Counted from the stretch's first letter, positions 9,187 through 17,608 are shown. The stretch is 64,000 bases of DNA from an uncultured Gemmiger sp. (GCA_934502625.1 CAKSUQ010000004.1:44612-108611), one strand, 5' to 3'. Program-made: numbers and translations. Notes: generated by a model not told the origin, from the letters alone.

Positions 9187-10635
9187 ATGATTACAAAACG
9201 CGAAAAATTACAATATGCCTATGTGTTTCTGACCGATCTGGTGACGCTGGCTGTCAGCACGGCCGTGACTTGGTTCGTCACCGACCGGCTTGACCTGCTG
9301 CTGGACTATGCCCACACCGACTGGCTGCAGACGCTCTGCCTGATTCTGGTGTCCTACATCATCACGTTCTTCTGCTTCGGCCAGAACCAGAACATCGTCA
9401 CCCGCAAGGCCGGGGACGAGGTCAAGCTCTCGGTCAAGTTCAATATTATGCTGGGCGTCATCTACGCCGCCTGCATGCTGCTGGCGAAGGCCGCCATGTT
9501 CAACTCCCGCTATTTTGCGGTGGGTGTGCCCGCGCTGAATGCCGTGCTGATGCCCTTCTCCCACGCAGCGCTGAAGCGGCTGCTGCTGCGCTTCCAGCGC
9601 AGCTGGGGCATGGAGAGCCTTGTCGGCATCGTGACAACGACCGACCGCGCCGAGCGGCTTATCACGGAAATTCGCAGCGACTGGTCGCGCCGCGTCGTCG
9701 GCACCGCCCTGCTGGATGCCGCGCCCGACGCCGTCGGCACCGAAACCGCCGGGATCGAGGTCAAGGCGACGTTCGACAGCTTCATGGACTGGCTGCGGCG
9801 CGAGGCGCTGGACGAGGTCTATGTCGACGTGCCGATGGACAGCGGCGAGAGCTTCATCCCCTATCTCGACGAGATGGAGTCGATGGGCTTGACCGTACAC
9901 TTCCGGCTGCCGCTGCTTGACCGCATCGAGGAAGCCTGCTGCGACGAGACGAGCGCCGCCCGCCTGAGCCGCGAACTGGGGCGCTGCGCCGGGGGCAATC
10001 TGGTGACGATGGCGACCGTCGAGCTGAAGCTGCACGACCAGATCGCCAAGCGCTGCATGGACATTGTGGGCGGTCTGGTGGGTTGCATCATCAGCATCCC
10101 GATCATTGCCATCGTGGCGATCCCGCTCAAGCTCGAAAGTCCGGGGCCGCTCTTCTTCAAGCAGAAGCGCGTCGGGCGCAACGGGCGGTACTTCTATATC
10201 CACAAGCTGCGCAGCATGTATATCGACGCCGAGGAGCGCAAAAAAGAGCTGATGGCGCAGAACGAAATGAACGGCCTGATGTTCAAGATGGAGGATGACC
10301 CCCGCGTGACGAAGGTGGGTAAATTCATCCGCCGCACCAGCATCGACGAGCTGCCGCAGTTTTTCGACGTGCTGCGCGGCGTCATGAGCCTTGTGGGCAC
10401 CCGCCCGCCGACGGTGGATGAGTACAAGCAGTACGAGAGCCACCACAAGCGCCGCCTGTCGATGAAGCCTGGCATCACCGGCCTGTGGCAGGTCAGCGGC
10501 CGCAGCGACATCGAGGATTTCGAGGAGGTCGTCAAGCTGGACGTGACCTACATCGACAATTGGTCGCTGTGGAATGACATCAAGATTTTGTTCAAGACCG
10601 TGTATGTAGTGTTCGCCGGACGGGGGGCGAAGTAA
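9187..10635 (+). CDS. Polyprenyl glycosylphosphotransferase (undecaprenyl-phosphate sugar-1-phosphate transferase)
   Basis: The 482-residue protein starts exopolysaccharide or glycan synthesis by loading a sugar-1-phosphate on undecaprenyl phosphate. It has about four N-terminal membrane helices, a soluble CoA-binding-like middle part, and a C-terminal bacterial sugar transferase domain. That domain shows KRCMDIVGGLVG, the PLFFKQKRVGRNGRYF loop, KLRSMYIDAEE, RRTSIDELPQFFDVLRGVMSLVGTRPP and KPGITGLWQVSGR. ATG 9187 (MITKREKLQ) fits the family start better than a TTG at 9133; neither has a strong ribosome site. The gene stands alone, far from the main polysaccharide operon, which has its own priming enzyme. 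Confidence 0.9.
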   Translation: MITKREKLQYAYVFLTDLVTLAVSTAVTWFVTDRLDLLLDYAHTDWLQTLCLILVSYIITFFCFGQNQNIVTRKAGDEVKLSVKFNIMLGVIYAACMLLAKAAMFNSRYFAVGVPALNAVLMPFSHAALKRLLLRFQRSWGMESLVGIVTTTDRAERLITEIRSDWSRRVVGTALLDAAPDAVGTETAGIEVKATFDSFMDWLRREALDEVYVDVPMDSGESFIPYLDEMESMGLTVHFRLPLLDRIEEACCDETSAARLSRELGRCAGGNLVTMATVELKLHDQIAKRCMDIVGGLVGCIISIPIIAIVAIPLKLESPGPLFFKQKRVGRNGRYFYIHKLRSMYIDAEERKKELMAQNEMNGLMFKMEDDPRVTKVGKFIRRTSIDELPQFFDVLRGVMSLVGTRPPTVDEYKQYESHHKRRLSMKPGITGLWQVSGRSDIEDFEEVVKLDVTYIDNWSLWNDIKILFKTVYVVFAGRGAK

Positions 10636-10645
10636 ATAAAGCAAG

Positions 10646-10684
10646 TTCCCTGGCGGCTCACCGTGAGCTGCCAGGGATTTTTTG
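10646..10684 (+). terminator. Intrinsic terminator after the sugar transferase
   Basis: Stem TCCCTGGC.. paired with ..GCCAGGGA around a CTCAC/GTGAG upper stem, followed by six T. Confidence 0.85.
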
Positions 10685-10707
10685 CGGGGAAGTCTTTGGC
10701 AGTTTAT

Positions 10708-10856
10708 GCCTTCCCCCTTTGGGGGAAGGTGTCTGCGGCCCCGACCGCAGACGGATGAGGGGGAAGTTCACGGCCATAGTCCGTTTGCGTGCAGCCTAGG
10801 CAGGGCTTGCCCTCATCAGTCACCTTCGGTGACAGCTTCCCCCCGTGGGGGAAGCC
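10708..10856. repeat. Family A structured repeat, copy 1
   Basis: GCCTTCCCCC/GGGGGAAGG hairpin, then GTCTGCGG/CCGCAGAC hairpin, GGATGAGGGG, a variable middle, CCTCATCA, the GTCACC-TTC-GGTGAC hairpin and GCTTCCCCCC/GGGGGAAGC. It lies between the convergent sugar transferase and phoU genes. With the palindrome at 10870 it fills the roughly 310-bp gap; I see no gene there. Confidence 0.8.
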
Positions 10857-10869
10857 TTTTCCCGCAACG

Positions 10870-10907
10870 CCAAAGCGGGGTCTGCTGTGCAGCAGACCCC
10901 GCTTTGG
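10870..10907. terminator. Perfect 18-bp palindrome after phoU, possible terminator
   Basis: CCAAAGCGGGGTCTGCTG is followed after two bases by its exact complement. It sits about 40 bases after the phoU stop. No clear T-run follows on the phoU side, so it may stabilise RNA ends or be a weak terminator. Confidence 0.5.
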
Positions 10908-10948
10908 TTGGTATAGGAAAATAAGAGAATGGCTTTTTATTCCCTGCG

Positions 10949-11623
10949 TCACACGATCTTGCGGGATTTGTGCACGCCGGTCTTTAAAAACTCGACCCAC
11001 TCTGCCACGTTGACGGCATGGTCGCCGAGGCGTTCGAGATACTTGTCGATCATAAAGAGATCGAGCGCGGTCTCGGCATCGCCGGGGTGGGCGGCGATGT
11101 AAGCGGAAATTTCCTTGGCGATGCGGCTGAACATCGCGTCGCACTCGTCGTCGCGGGCGATGACCTGCGCGGCGGTGGACAGATCGACCTGCACGTAGGC
11201 CGCGATGGCGTCCTTCACCATATGCAGCGCAATGTCGCCCATGGCGTAAAGGTCGTCCAACACGCCGACGGTGCGCGCACCCTCCGGGTGGAGATGCAGC
11301 GTGATCTCGGCAATATCGCTGGCCTGATCGGCGATGCGCTCGATGTCGGTCACCATTTTCAGCGCGGTGGACACCTTGCGCAGGTCGCCGGCCACGGGCT
11401 GCTGGCGCAGAAAAAGCGTCAGGCAGCGGTGCTCGATCTCGTGCTCGGCGGCGTCGATCTCGCTGTCGCGGGCAATGACGCTGCGCGCCAGCTCGGCATC
11501 GCCGGTGCGCAGGGCGGTCATAGCGCTTTCGATGGCGCCGCCTGCGGCGTGACCCATGCGCGCGAGCATTGTGTCAAGCTGCATCAGCTCGGCGTCGTAC
11601 ATTTTGCGGACACTTGTACCCAT
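10949..11623 (-). CDS. phoU: Phosphate signalling/transport regulator PhoU
   Basis: The 224-residue, all-helical protein has two PhoU repeats of the usual length. It shows MYDAELMQLDTMLARMG at the N-terminus, DIERIADQASDIAEI in the first repeat and KYLERLGDHAVNVAEW in the second, the metal-binding ERxxD patterns of the family. It links Pst transport to PhoR signalling at the membrane. ATG 11623 follows an AGGAGG site; the longer open frame is not needed. It is the last gene of the pstSCAB-phoU series and starts 13 bases after the pstB stop. Confidence 0.96.
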   Translation of the reverse strand: MGTSVRKMYDAELMQLDTMLARMGHAAGGAIESAMTALRTGDAELARSVIARDSEIDAAEHEIEHRCLTLFLRQQPVAGDLRKVSTALKMVTDIERIADQASDIAEITLHLHPEGARTVGVLDDLYAMGDIALHMVKDAIAAYVQVDLSTAAQVIARDDECDAMFSRIAKEISAYIAAHPGDAETALDLFMIDKYLERLGDHAVNVAEWVEFLKTGVHKSRKIV

Positions 11624-11636
11624 TTTGCGTTCCTCC

Positions 11637-12389
11637 TTAGCCGAAACGACCCGAAATGTAATCCTCGGTGCGCTTGTCGACGGGCGTAGCGAACACCCGC
11701 TCGGTCGGGCCCATCTCGACAAGCTCGCCCAGCAGGAAAAACGCCGTCTTATCGCTGATACGCGCGGCCTGCTGCATGTTGTGGGTGACCATGACGATGG
11801 TGTACTTTTCTTTCAGCTCGGTCGCCAGCTCCTCGACTTTGGAGGTCGAGATCGGGTCAAGGGCGCTGGTGGGTTCGTCCATCAGCAGCACTTCGGGCTC
11901 GACCGCCAGCGCGCGGGCAATGCAAAGGCGCTGCTGCTGGCCGCCGGACATGCCGAGGGCGCTCTTGTTCAGGCGGTCTTTGACCTCGTCCCAGATGGCC
12001 GCGCCGCGCAGGGATTTTTCGACGATCTCGTCCAGCTGCGCCTTGCTGCGGACGCCGTGGGTGCGCGGGCCGTAGGCAATGTTGTCGTAGATCGACATCG
12101 GGAAAGGGTTCGGCTTCTGGAACACCATGCCGACCCGCTTGCGCAGGACGTTGACGTCCATCTTATCCTTGTAGATGTCCACGCCGTCCAGTCTGATGTC
12201 GCCGGAAATGCGGCAGCCCTCGACAAGGTCGTTCATCCGGTTCAGGCTTTTCAAAAACGTGGATTTGCCGCAGCCGGAGGGGCCGATGAAGGCGGTGATC
12301 TCCTTCTCCGGGATATTGATATTGATATTTTTCAGCGCATGGAAGCTGCCGTAGTACAGATCCATGTTCTTGACTTCAAATTTGTTCAT
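11637..12389 (-). CDS. pstB: Phosphate ABC transporter ATP-binding protein PstB
   Basis: The 250-residue ATPase of the Pst high-affinity phosphate importer. Visible motifs are Walker [11 protein letters not shown]-loop [21 protein letters not shown], signature [15 protein letters not shown], Walker [13 protein letters not shown] and H-loop VTHNMQQ. The [11 protein letters not shown] stretch is diagnostic for PstB. ATG 12389 has an AAGAGG site. It is separated from the upstream pstA by a family B repeat cluster, an unusual spacer inside the operon. Confidence 0.97.
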   Translation of the reverse strand: MNKFEVKNMDLYYGSFHALKNININIPEKEITAFIGPSGCGKSTFLKSLNRMNDLVEGCRISGDIRLDGVDIYKDKMDVNVLRKRVGMVFQKPNPFPMSIYDNIAYGPRTHGVRSKAQLDEIVEKSLRGAAIWDEVKDRLNKSALGMSGGQQQRLCIARALAVEPEVLLMDEPTSALDPISTSKVEELATELKEKYTIVMVTHNMQQAARISDKTAFFLLGELVEMGPTERVFATPVDKRTEDYISGRFG

Positions 12390-12446
12390 AGATGACCTCT
12401 TTGCTGTATCTTCGTTTATAGACCGCATATATGCCTTTGCCGAGCC

Positions 12447-12601
12447 GTAGGGGCCGGGCATGCCCGGCCCGCAGCCTTCCCATTGCCGACTGCTCGCCTT
12501 TCACGGCAGGGCCGGGCATGCCCGGCCCCTACAACACTGCTGCGTATGTAGGGGGCGGCGTCCTCGACGCCCCGCGGGCGGATGCGGGCATCCGCCCCTA
12601 C
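12447..12601. repeat. Family B repeat cluster between pstA and pstB
   Basis: Four units with different palindromic cores: GGCCGGGCATGCCCGGCC (twice), GGCGTCCTCGACGCC and GGATGCGGGCATCC, with GTAGGGG or CCCCTAC arms. It sits within the transcribed pst operon. Confidence 0.75.
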
Positions 12602-12610
12602 ACGGCGGGT

Positions 12611-13519
12611 TTACTTCTTCGCCAGCTTGCCGGCCACAAAGCCGGACAGGCAGTTGATGACCAGCACCAGCACCAGCAGCACCACGGCCGTGCCGTAGGT
12701 CTGGCCGACGTACAAGCCCTCGCTGGAAAGCAGGTACATGTGTACGGCCAGCGTGCGGGTCGAACTGAACACGCTCGTGGGGATCTTCGCGACCGAGCTG
12801 GCCGTGTAGATCAGCGCGGCAGTCTCGCCCACGATGCGCCCCGTCGCCAGAATGACGCCGGACAAAATACCCGGCATGGCGGACGGCAGCACGATGGTAA
12901 ACACCGTGCGCAGCTTGCCTGCGCCGAGGCCGAAGCTGCCCTCGCGGTAGGAGTCGGGCACGGCGATGAGCGCTTCCTCCGTCGTGCGCATGATGACGGG
13001 CAGCACCATGATGGCCAGCGTGAACGCGCCTGCGATCAGGCTGTAGCCCCAGTGCAGCTGGGTGACGAAGAACAGCATACCGAACAAACCGTAGACGATG
13101 GACGGGATGCCCTGCAGCGTTTCCGTCGTAACGCGCACGACCTTGACGAGCTTGCTGCCGCGGCGGGCGTACTCGACGAGCCAGATGGCCGCGAAGATGC
13201 CCAAGGGCGTGGCGATCGCCAGCGCGAAGGCTGTCATCAGCACCGTGTTGATGAGCGCGGGCGTCAGCGAGACGTTTTCGGAGTTATACTCCCACGCGAA
13301 AAGGGCGGGCTTCAAATTGGGAATGCCCATGACGAGGATGTAGCCGATCAGAAACACCAGCACCCCGGCGGTCAGCAGCGCGGCAATGCGCACGAGCCAC
13401 CGCAGCACGGCGGCCTGCACGCGGGCGGCGCGGCGGTTTTGCCCGCCTCTGGGCATGAACTCGTGCGGTTTTGCATAGGTCATATCGGCGGCCGTTTGCG
13501 TTGCGGCGATCTCAGGCAT
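12611..13519 (-). CDS. pstA: Phosphate ABC transporter permease PstA
   Basis: The 302-residue inner-membrane permease has about six helices and the binding-protein-dependent transport loop, with LRTVFTIVLPSAMPGILSGVILATGRIVGETAAL as the EAA region (residues about 190-225). It also shows TLQGIPSIVYGLFGM, typical of PstA/PstC. Its start overlaps the pstC stop by eight bases and uses an AAGGGGG site inside the pstC end, indicating translational coupling. Confidence 0.96.
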   Translation of the reverse strand: MPEIAATQTAADMTYAKPHEFMPRGGQNRRAARVQAAVLRWLVRIAALLTAGVLVFLIGYILVMGIPNLKPALFAWEYNSENVSLTPALINTVLMTAFALAIATPLGIFAAIWLVEYARRGSKLVKVVRVTTETLQGIPSIVYGLFGMLFFVTQLHWGYSLIAGAFTLAIMVLPVIMRTTEEALIAVPDSYREGSFGLGAGKLRTVFTIVLPSAMPGILSGVILATGRIVGETAALIYTASSVAKIPTSVFSSTRTLAVHMYLLSSEGLYVGQTYGTAVVLLVLVLVINCLSGFVAGKLAKK

Positions 13520-14405
13520 GGTCGCTGCCCCCTTTCACAAGGCTGAAGCAGAGGTTGATGAACAGGATAAAGACGAAGAGCACAACGCCGGTAGCGATCA
13601 GCGCCTCGCGGTGCAGGTCGGCGGCATAGCCCATCTCGATGACGATGTTGGACGTCATCGTGCGCAAACCCTGGAACAGCCCCTTGGGCATCCATGTCTG
13701 GTTGCCCGCGACCATGACGACGGCCATCGTCTCGCCGATGGCGCGGCCGATGCCGAGGATGACCGCCGACAGCACGCCGGACTTGGCGGCGGGCAGCACG
13801 GCGCAGAAGACGCTGCGCTCATGCGTCGCGCCAAGGGCCAGACTGCCCTCATAGTAGCTGTTGGGCACGGCGTCAAGGCTCGTCTTGCTGACCGTGATGA
13901 TGGTGGGCAGGATCATGATGCCCAGCAGCACGGCGGCGGTAAAAAGGCTCATGCCCTTGCCGCTTTTGACGTGCAGCACCGTCTTGAAGAAGGGGGTCTT
14001 GACCATGGCCTGCACGGCGGGCACCAGCACGATCATGCCGAAGAAGCCGTACACCACCGACGGGATACCCGCCAGCAGCTGCACCGCCGGGAGCATGACC
14101 CTGTTGATGGCCGGGCTGGCAAAGCGGGACATATAAATAGCGGTCAGCAGGCCGATGGGCACGCCCACGAGGATCGCCCCCGCCGTGACGTAGATGCTGC
14201 CCAGAATCATCGGCAGGATGCCGAAGATGTCATTGCCGGGCTTCCACGTCGTGCCCAGCAGGAATTTCAGCGGGCCGATCTTGAACAGCGTCGGCACGCC
14301 GTTGGCAAACAGGAAGATGCAGATCAGCGCCACCGCTAAGATGGACACACAGGCGCAGAGGGTAAACACCACCTGCATAACTCCCTCTTTCAGCTTCGAG
14401 GTCAT
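13512..14405 (-). CDS. pstC: Phosphate ABC transporter permease PstC
   Basis: The 297-residue partner permease has six predicted helices, LLAGIPSVVYGFFGMIVLVP and the EAA loop RSVFCAVLPAAKSGVLSAVILGIGRAIGETMAV. ATG 14405 has an AAAGGAG site. It lies downstream of pstS, separated by a family B repeat, and overlaps pstA. Confidence 0.96.
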   Translation of the reverse strand: MTSKLKEGVMQVVFTLCACVSILAVALICIFLFANGVPTLFKIGPLKFLLGTTWKPGNDIFGILPMILGSIYVTAGAILVGVPIGLLTAIYMSRFASPAINRVMLPAVQLLAGIPSVVYGFFGMIVLVPAVQAMVKTPFFKTVLHVKSGKGMSLFTAAVLLGIMILPTIITVSKTSLDAVPNSYYEGSLALGATHERSVFCAVLPAAKSGVLSAVILGIGRAIGETMAVVMVAGNQTWMPKGLFQGLRTMTSNIVIEMGYAADLHREALIATGVVLFVFILFINLCFSLVKGGSDHA

Positions 14406-14434
14406 TTTCCTATACTCCTTTGGTTATATGCCAT

Positions 14435-14520
14435 GTAGGGGCCGGACATGTCCGGCCCGCGGCCTTCCCATAACCGCGCGGTCATGGGTACGCTGCGGGC
14501 GGGGCATGCCCCGCCCCTAC
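14435..14520. repeat. Family B repeat pair between pstS and pstC
   Basis: GTAGGGGCCGGACATGTCCG then GCCCGC (14435-14460), and CGGGCGGGGCATGCCCCGCC then CCTAC (14496-14520), facing each other. Hairpins here could lower expression of distal pst genes relative to pstS, as is common for binding proteins; this is inference. Confidence 0.75.
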
Positions 14521-14534
14521 GGTGCTGCTATACT

Positions 14535-15497
14535 TTACTGCACGTCGCTCCAGACGGTCAGTTCGCCGGTGTAGATGCCCTTGATCTGGTCGACGGTCAG
14601 ATCGTCGGTGCTGTTGTCGGGGTTGACGACGACCGCAATGCCGTCCAGCGCCAGCACGGTAGCCTGTGCGCCGCCCTCGACCTCGGAGTCCTTCAGCTCA
14701 CGGCTCGCCATGCCAATGGTGTAGGTGCCGTCCAGCGCACCGGAAACACCGGTGGTGGAGTCGGTCGTCAGCAGCTCAAGTTCGGCGTTGGGGTTGACGG
14801 TCTTGTAGGCTTCGATCAGCTTTTCCATCAGCGGAGAGACGGAAGACGAACCGCCGACGGTGATCTTGCCCTCCGGCTGGGCGGAGGTGAAGGTCTCGCC
14901 GTCGTTGCCGATGTAGCCGTTGTCGGTGGCAATGGCCTGACCGTCGGCGCTCAAGCAGTATGCGATGAAATCGACGGCCACGGGATCCGTAGCTTCGCTG
15001 TTGGTGACGATGTTGAACGGGCGGGACAGCACGTAGCTGCCGTCCTTGACGGTGGCGGCGGAAGCCTCGACGCCGCCGACCGTGACGGCCTTGACGGTGT
15101 CATTCAGAGAGCCAAGGCTGATGTAGCCGATAGCGGTCTCGTCGTTGGCGACGGCGGTCATGACGCCGTTGGTGCTGGACTGGATGGCGGCGGCCTCGGT
15201 GGTGTTGTCGACCTTCTGGCCGTCGGCGTTCTTCTCCTCGACGCCGGTCAGCTCGATGAACGCGCCGCGGGTGCCGGAGCCGTCCTCACGGGAGATGACC
15301 GTGATGTCCTGATCGGCATCGAAGTCAGCAGCGGCGTCCGCCGGGGCAGCTTCGGCGGAAGCGGCTTCCTCGGCGGAAGCGGCGGTGCTCTCCGCCGGGG
15401 CGGCGGAAGCGGAGGCAGTGTCGGTGGAGCCGCAGGCGGCAAGGCTCAGCGCCAGAGCGGCGGCGGTAACAGCAGCGATAGCAGAAGTACGTTTCAT
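14535..15497 (-). CDS. pstS: Phosphate-binding lipoprotein PstS, circularly permuted
   Basis: The 320-residue protein has a lipoprotein signal peptide (lipobox LAAC, Cys22) and an Ala/Glu-rich linker to about residue 62. The PstS halves then come in reversed order. Residues 64-199 (ITVISREDGSGTRGAF, AIGYISLGSLNDTVKAV, YVLSRPFNI, SADGQAIATDNGYIG) match what is normally the C-terminal part. Residues 210-320 (KITVGGSSSVSPLMEKLIEAY, IGMASRELK, LALDGIAVVVNPDN, IKGIYTGELTVWSDV) match the normal N-terminal part. All phosphate-binding motifs are kept, so it should bind phosphate. It heads the pst genes and is divergent from nptA, with PhoB-like repeats between them. Confidence 0.94.
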   Translation of the reverse strand: MKRTSAIAAVTAAALALSLAACGSTDTASASAAPAESTAASAEEAASAEAAPADAAADFDADQDITVISREDGSGTRGAFIELTGVEEKNADGQKVDNTTEAAAIQSSTNGVMTAVANDETAIGYISLGSLNDTVKAVTVGGVEASAATVKDGSYVLSRPFNIVTNSEATDPVAVDFIAYCLSADGQAIATDNGYIGNDGETFTSAQPEGKITVGGSSSVSPLMEKLIEAYKTVNPNAELELLTTDSTTGVSGALDGTYTIGMASRELKDSEVEGGAQATVLALDGIAVVVNPDNSTDDLTVDQIKGIYTGELTVWSDVQ

Positions 15498-15618
15498 GTG
15501 TAATATTCTCCCTTTTACCCTTATGTTTTGGTATAGTGTTTTGGGTGTGTCCTCATCGGAACAACGCTATTGTACCGCGATTCTATGCGGGTATCGACCA
15601 TGGTACGGTACAATCGCG

Positions 15619-15729
15619 GTAAAGGATTTGCAAAGCAAAGGGCGGTTTTGTTTGGGAACTGTAAAGTTTGTAAAGGAATTGCAAAGCGCCCCGCCGCTTT
15701 ACACAAATTTTACACAACATTTACTTTCC
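15619..15729. promoter_or_regulatory. Probable PhoB/PhoP-binding repeats between pstS and nptA
   Basis: On plus, three 11-bp repeats CTTTACACAAA, TTTTACACAAC, ATTTACTTTCC run from 15697 to 15729. On minus, CTTTRC repeats occur at 15686-15681, 15675-15670, 15666-15661, 15635-15630 and 15624-15619, mostly 11 bp apart. Direct TT(A/T)ACA-type repeats at 11-bp pitch are the known Pho box pattern, and here they face both divergent phosphate uptake genes. Confidence 0.65.
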
Positions 15730-15757
15730 CGTGGTGGTGTCCGTCCACGGCATACCT

Positions 15758-15763
15758 TATAAT
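15758..15763 (+). promoter_or_regulatory. -10 element of the nptA promoter
   Basis: TATAAT, 31 bases before the ATG. No good -35 at the expected place, as often seen for Pho-activated promoters; Pho-like repeats lie upstream. On minus, TACAAT at 15574-15569 is a candidate -10 for pstS. Confidence 0.5.
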
Positions 15764-15794
15764 AGAAGGCGGTATAGGAAAACTTAAAAAGAGA

Positions 15795-17606
15795 ATGGAT
15801 GTGTATCACCGGATGACCATTTTTAATGTGTTCACCCTGATGGGCGGCATTGCCATGTTCCTGTATGGCATGGACCTGATGGGGAAAGCTCTGGAACAGA
15901 CCGCCGGCAGCAAATTGCAGGGCATTCTGTCCACCATGACCAGCAGCCCCATCCGCGGTTTGCTGCTCGGCATGGCCGTCACCGCCGTCATTCAGTCCAG
16001 CGGTGCCACCACCGTTATGGCGGTCGGCTTCGTCAACTCCGGCCTGATGGAGCTGCATCAGGCTATCAGCGTCATCATGGGCGCAAACGTCGGCACCACC
16101 GTCACCGGCTGGCTGCTCTCGCTGTCCGGCTTGGAGGGCGACAGCTTCCTCACCCAGATGATGAATCCTACCGCGTGGAGCCCGATCCTCGGCTTCATCG
16201 GCATCTGGCTGTATATGATCGGCAAGGACCGCAAGCGCGGCGTCGGTAAAATTCTGCTGGGCTTCTCTATTTTGATGGCCGGCATGAACACGATGTCCCA
16301 TGCCATGTCGCCGCTGGCCGACGAGCCGTGGTTCATGGATCTGTTCCTCAGCTTCAAAAACCCGATCCTCGGCGTCATTGCGGGCGCGGTGCTGACGGCT
16401 GTTTTGCAGTCCTCGTCGGCGTCCGTCGGTATTCTGCAGGCCTTGACGAGCACCGGCGCGGTCACCTACTCTGCCGCCGTGCCCATCATCATGGGTCAGA
16501 ACATCGGCACGACCGTCACGGCGCTGATCTCCTCGGCAGGCGCAAACAAAAACGCGAAGCGCACCGCCTTCGTCCATCTCTATTTTAACGTCATCGGCAC
16601 CATCATTTTCCTGTGCGGGTTCTACGGCCTGCACGCGCTGATCGGCTTTGCCTTCTTCAACGAGACGGCCAACACCTTCGGCATCGCCATCGTACACACG
16701 GTTTTCAACGTGGTGACGACCGCGATCCTGCTGCCGTTCAACCGCCTGCTGGAGAAGCTGGCCATTTTGACCGTGCCCGATTCCCCCGCCGACAAAAAGC
16801 AGGAGAACACCCTGCTGGACGACCGTCTGCTCACCACCCCCTCTGTGGCTGTTGGCCGCGCCATGCTGACCGGCAGCGATATGGCGGAAATCTGCCGCAC
16901 CGCGCTTTTGCAGGCCATGTCCACCACCCGCGTCTGGAACGACGCCATCGCGGACGAAGTCCTGCGCAAAGAGGACGCCGTTGACCATTATGAGGACGTG
17001 CTGGGCACCTACCTTGTCAAGCTGAGCGCCAAGCATCTCTCAGTGGATGACAACCGCACCGTCAACACGCTGCTGCACACGATCGGCGATTTTGAGCGCG
17101 TCTCCGACCACGCCGTGAACATTATTAAAACAGCCGAGGAAATCCGCGATAAGAACATCCAATTCAGCGAGGAAGCGCTCAACGATCTGTCGGTTCTGGA
17201 AGCCGCTGTGCAGGACATTGTCAACCGCACGGTCGACGCCTTCCAGAAGGGCGACACCTACGCCGCCGGCAAGATCGAGCCGCTGGAGCAGGTCGTGGAC
17301 GGCTTGGTGCGCGAGGTCAAGACCCGCCACATCGCCCGCCTGCAGGCCGGTGTCTGCACGATCGAATACGGTTTTGTGCTGGATGATTTGCTGACAAACT
17401 ACGAGCGCATCGCCGACCATTGCTCGAACATTGCGGTCGCGATGATCGAGGTCGCGGCGGACAAGTTCGACACCCACGAATACCTGAACAACGTCAAGCA
17501 CGGCGGCAGCATGAAATTTGAGCGCCGCTACGAGAAATACCGCGGGCGGTACACCTTCCCGCCGGAGGCATACAGCGAATCTGCCGAGAATCAGGCCGAA
17601 GGCTAA
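15795..17606 (+). CDS. Na+/Pi cotransporter family protein with C-terminal PhoU domain
   Basis: The 603-residue membrane protein has two Na/Pi cotransporter repeats with the QSS signatures AVIQSSGATTVMAVG (about residue 60) and AVLQSSSASVGILQA (about 205), and eight to nine helices. Beyond about residue 370 a cytoplasmic PhoU-like helical domain has ERVSDHAVNI and ERIADHCSNIA. It imports phosphate with sodium as a low-affinity partner to Pst. I chose ATG 15795; ATG 15813 is an alternative, and ribosome sites are weak for both. A family A and a family B repeat separate it from phoB-phoR downstream. Confidence 0.93.
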   Translation: MDVYHRMTIFNVFTLMGGIAMFLYGMDLMGKALEQTAGSKLQGILSTMTSSPIRGLLLGMAVTAVIQSSGATTVMAVGFVNSGLMELHQAISVIMGANVGTTVTGWLLSLSGLEGDSFLTQMMNPTAWSPILGFIGIWLYMIGKDRKRGVGKILLGFSILMAGMNTMSHAMSPLADEPWFMDLFLSFKNPILGVIAGAVLTAVLQSSSASVGILQALTSTGAVTYSAAVPIIMGQNIGTTVTALISSAGANKNAKRTAFVHLYFNVIGTIIFLCGFYGLHALIGFAFFNETANTFGIAIVHTVFNVVTTAILLPFNRLLEKLAILTVPDSPADKKQENTLLDDRLLTTPSVAVGRAMLTGSDMAEICRTALLQAMSTTRVWNDAIADEVLRKEDAVDHYEDVLGTYLVKLSAKHLSVDDNRTVNTLLHTIGDFERVSDHAVNIIKTAEEIRDKNIQFSEEALNDLSVLEAAVQDIVNRTVDAFQKGDTYAAGKIEPLEQVVDGLVREVKTRHIARLQAGVCTIEYGFVLDDLLTNYERIADHCSNIAVAMIEVAADKFDTHEYLNNVKHGGSMKFERRYEKYRGRYTFPPEAYSESAENQAEG

Positions 17607-17608
17607 AA

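Noticed and set aside
14535..15497. PstS region as two separate genes or a frameshifted duplication
   Set aside because: One uninterrupted frame with a single lipoprotein signal and single stop; each half occurs once, so permutation explains it better.
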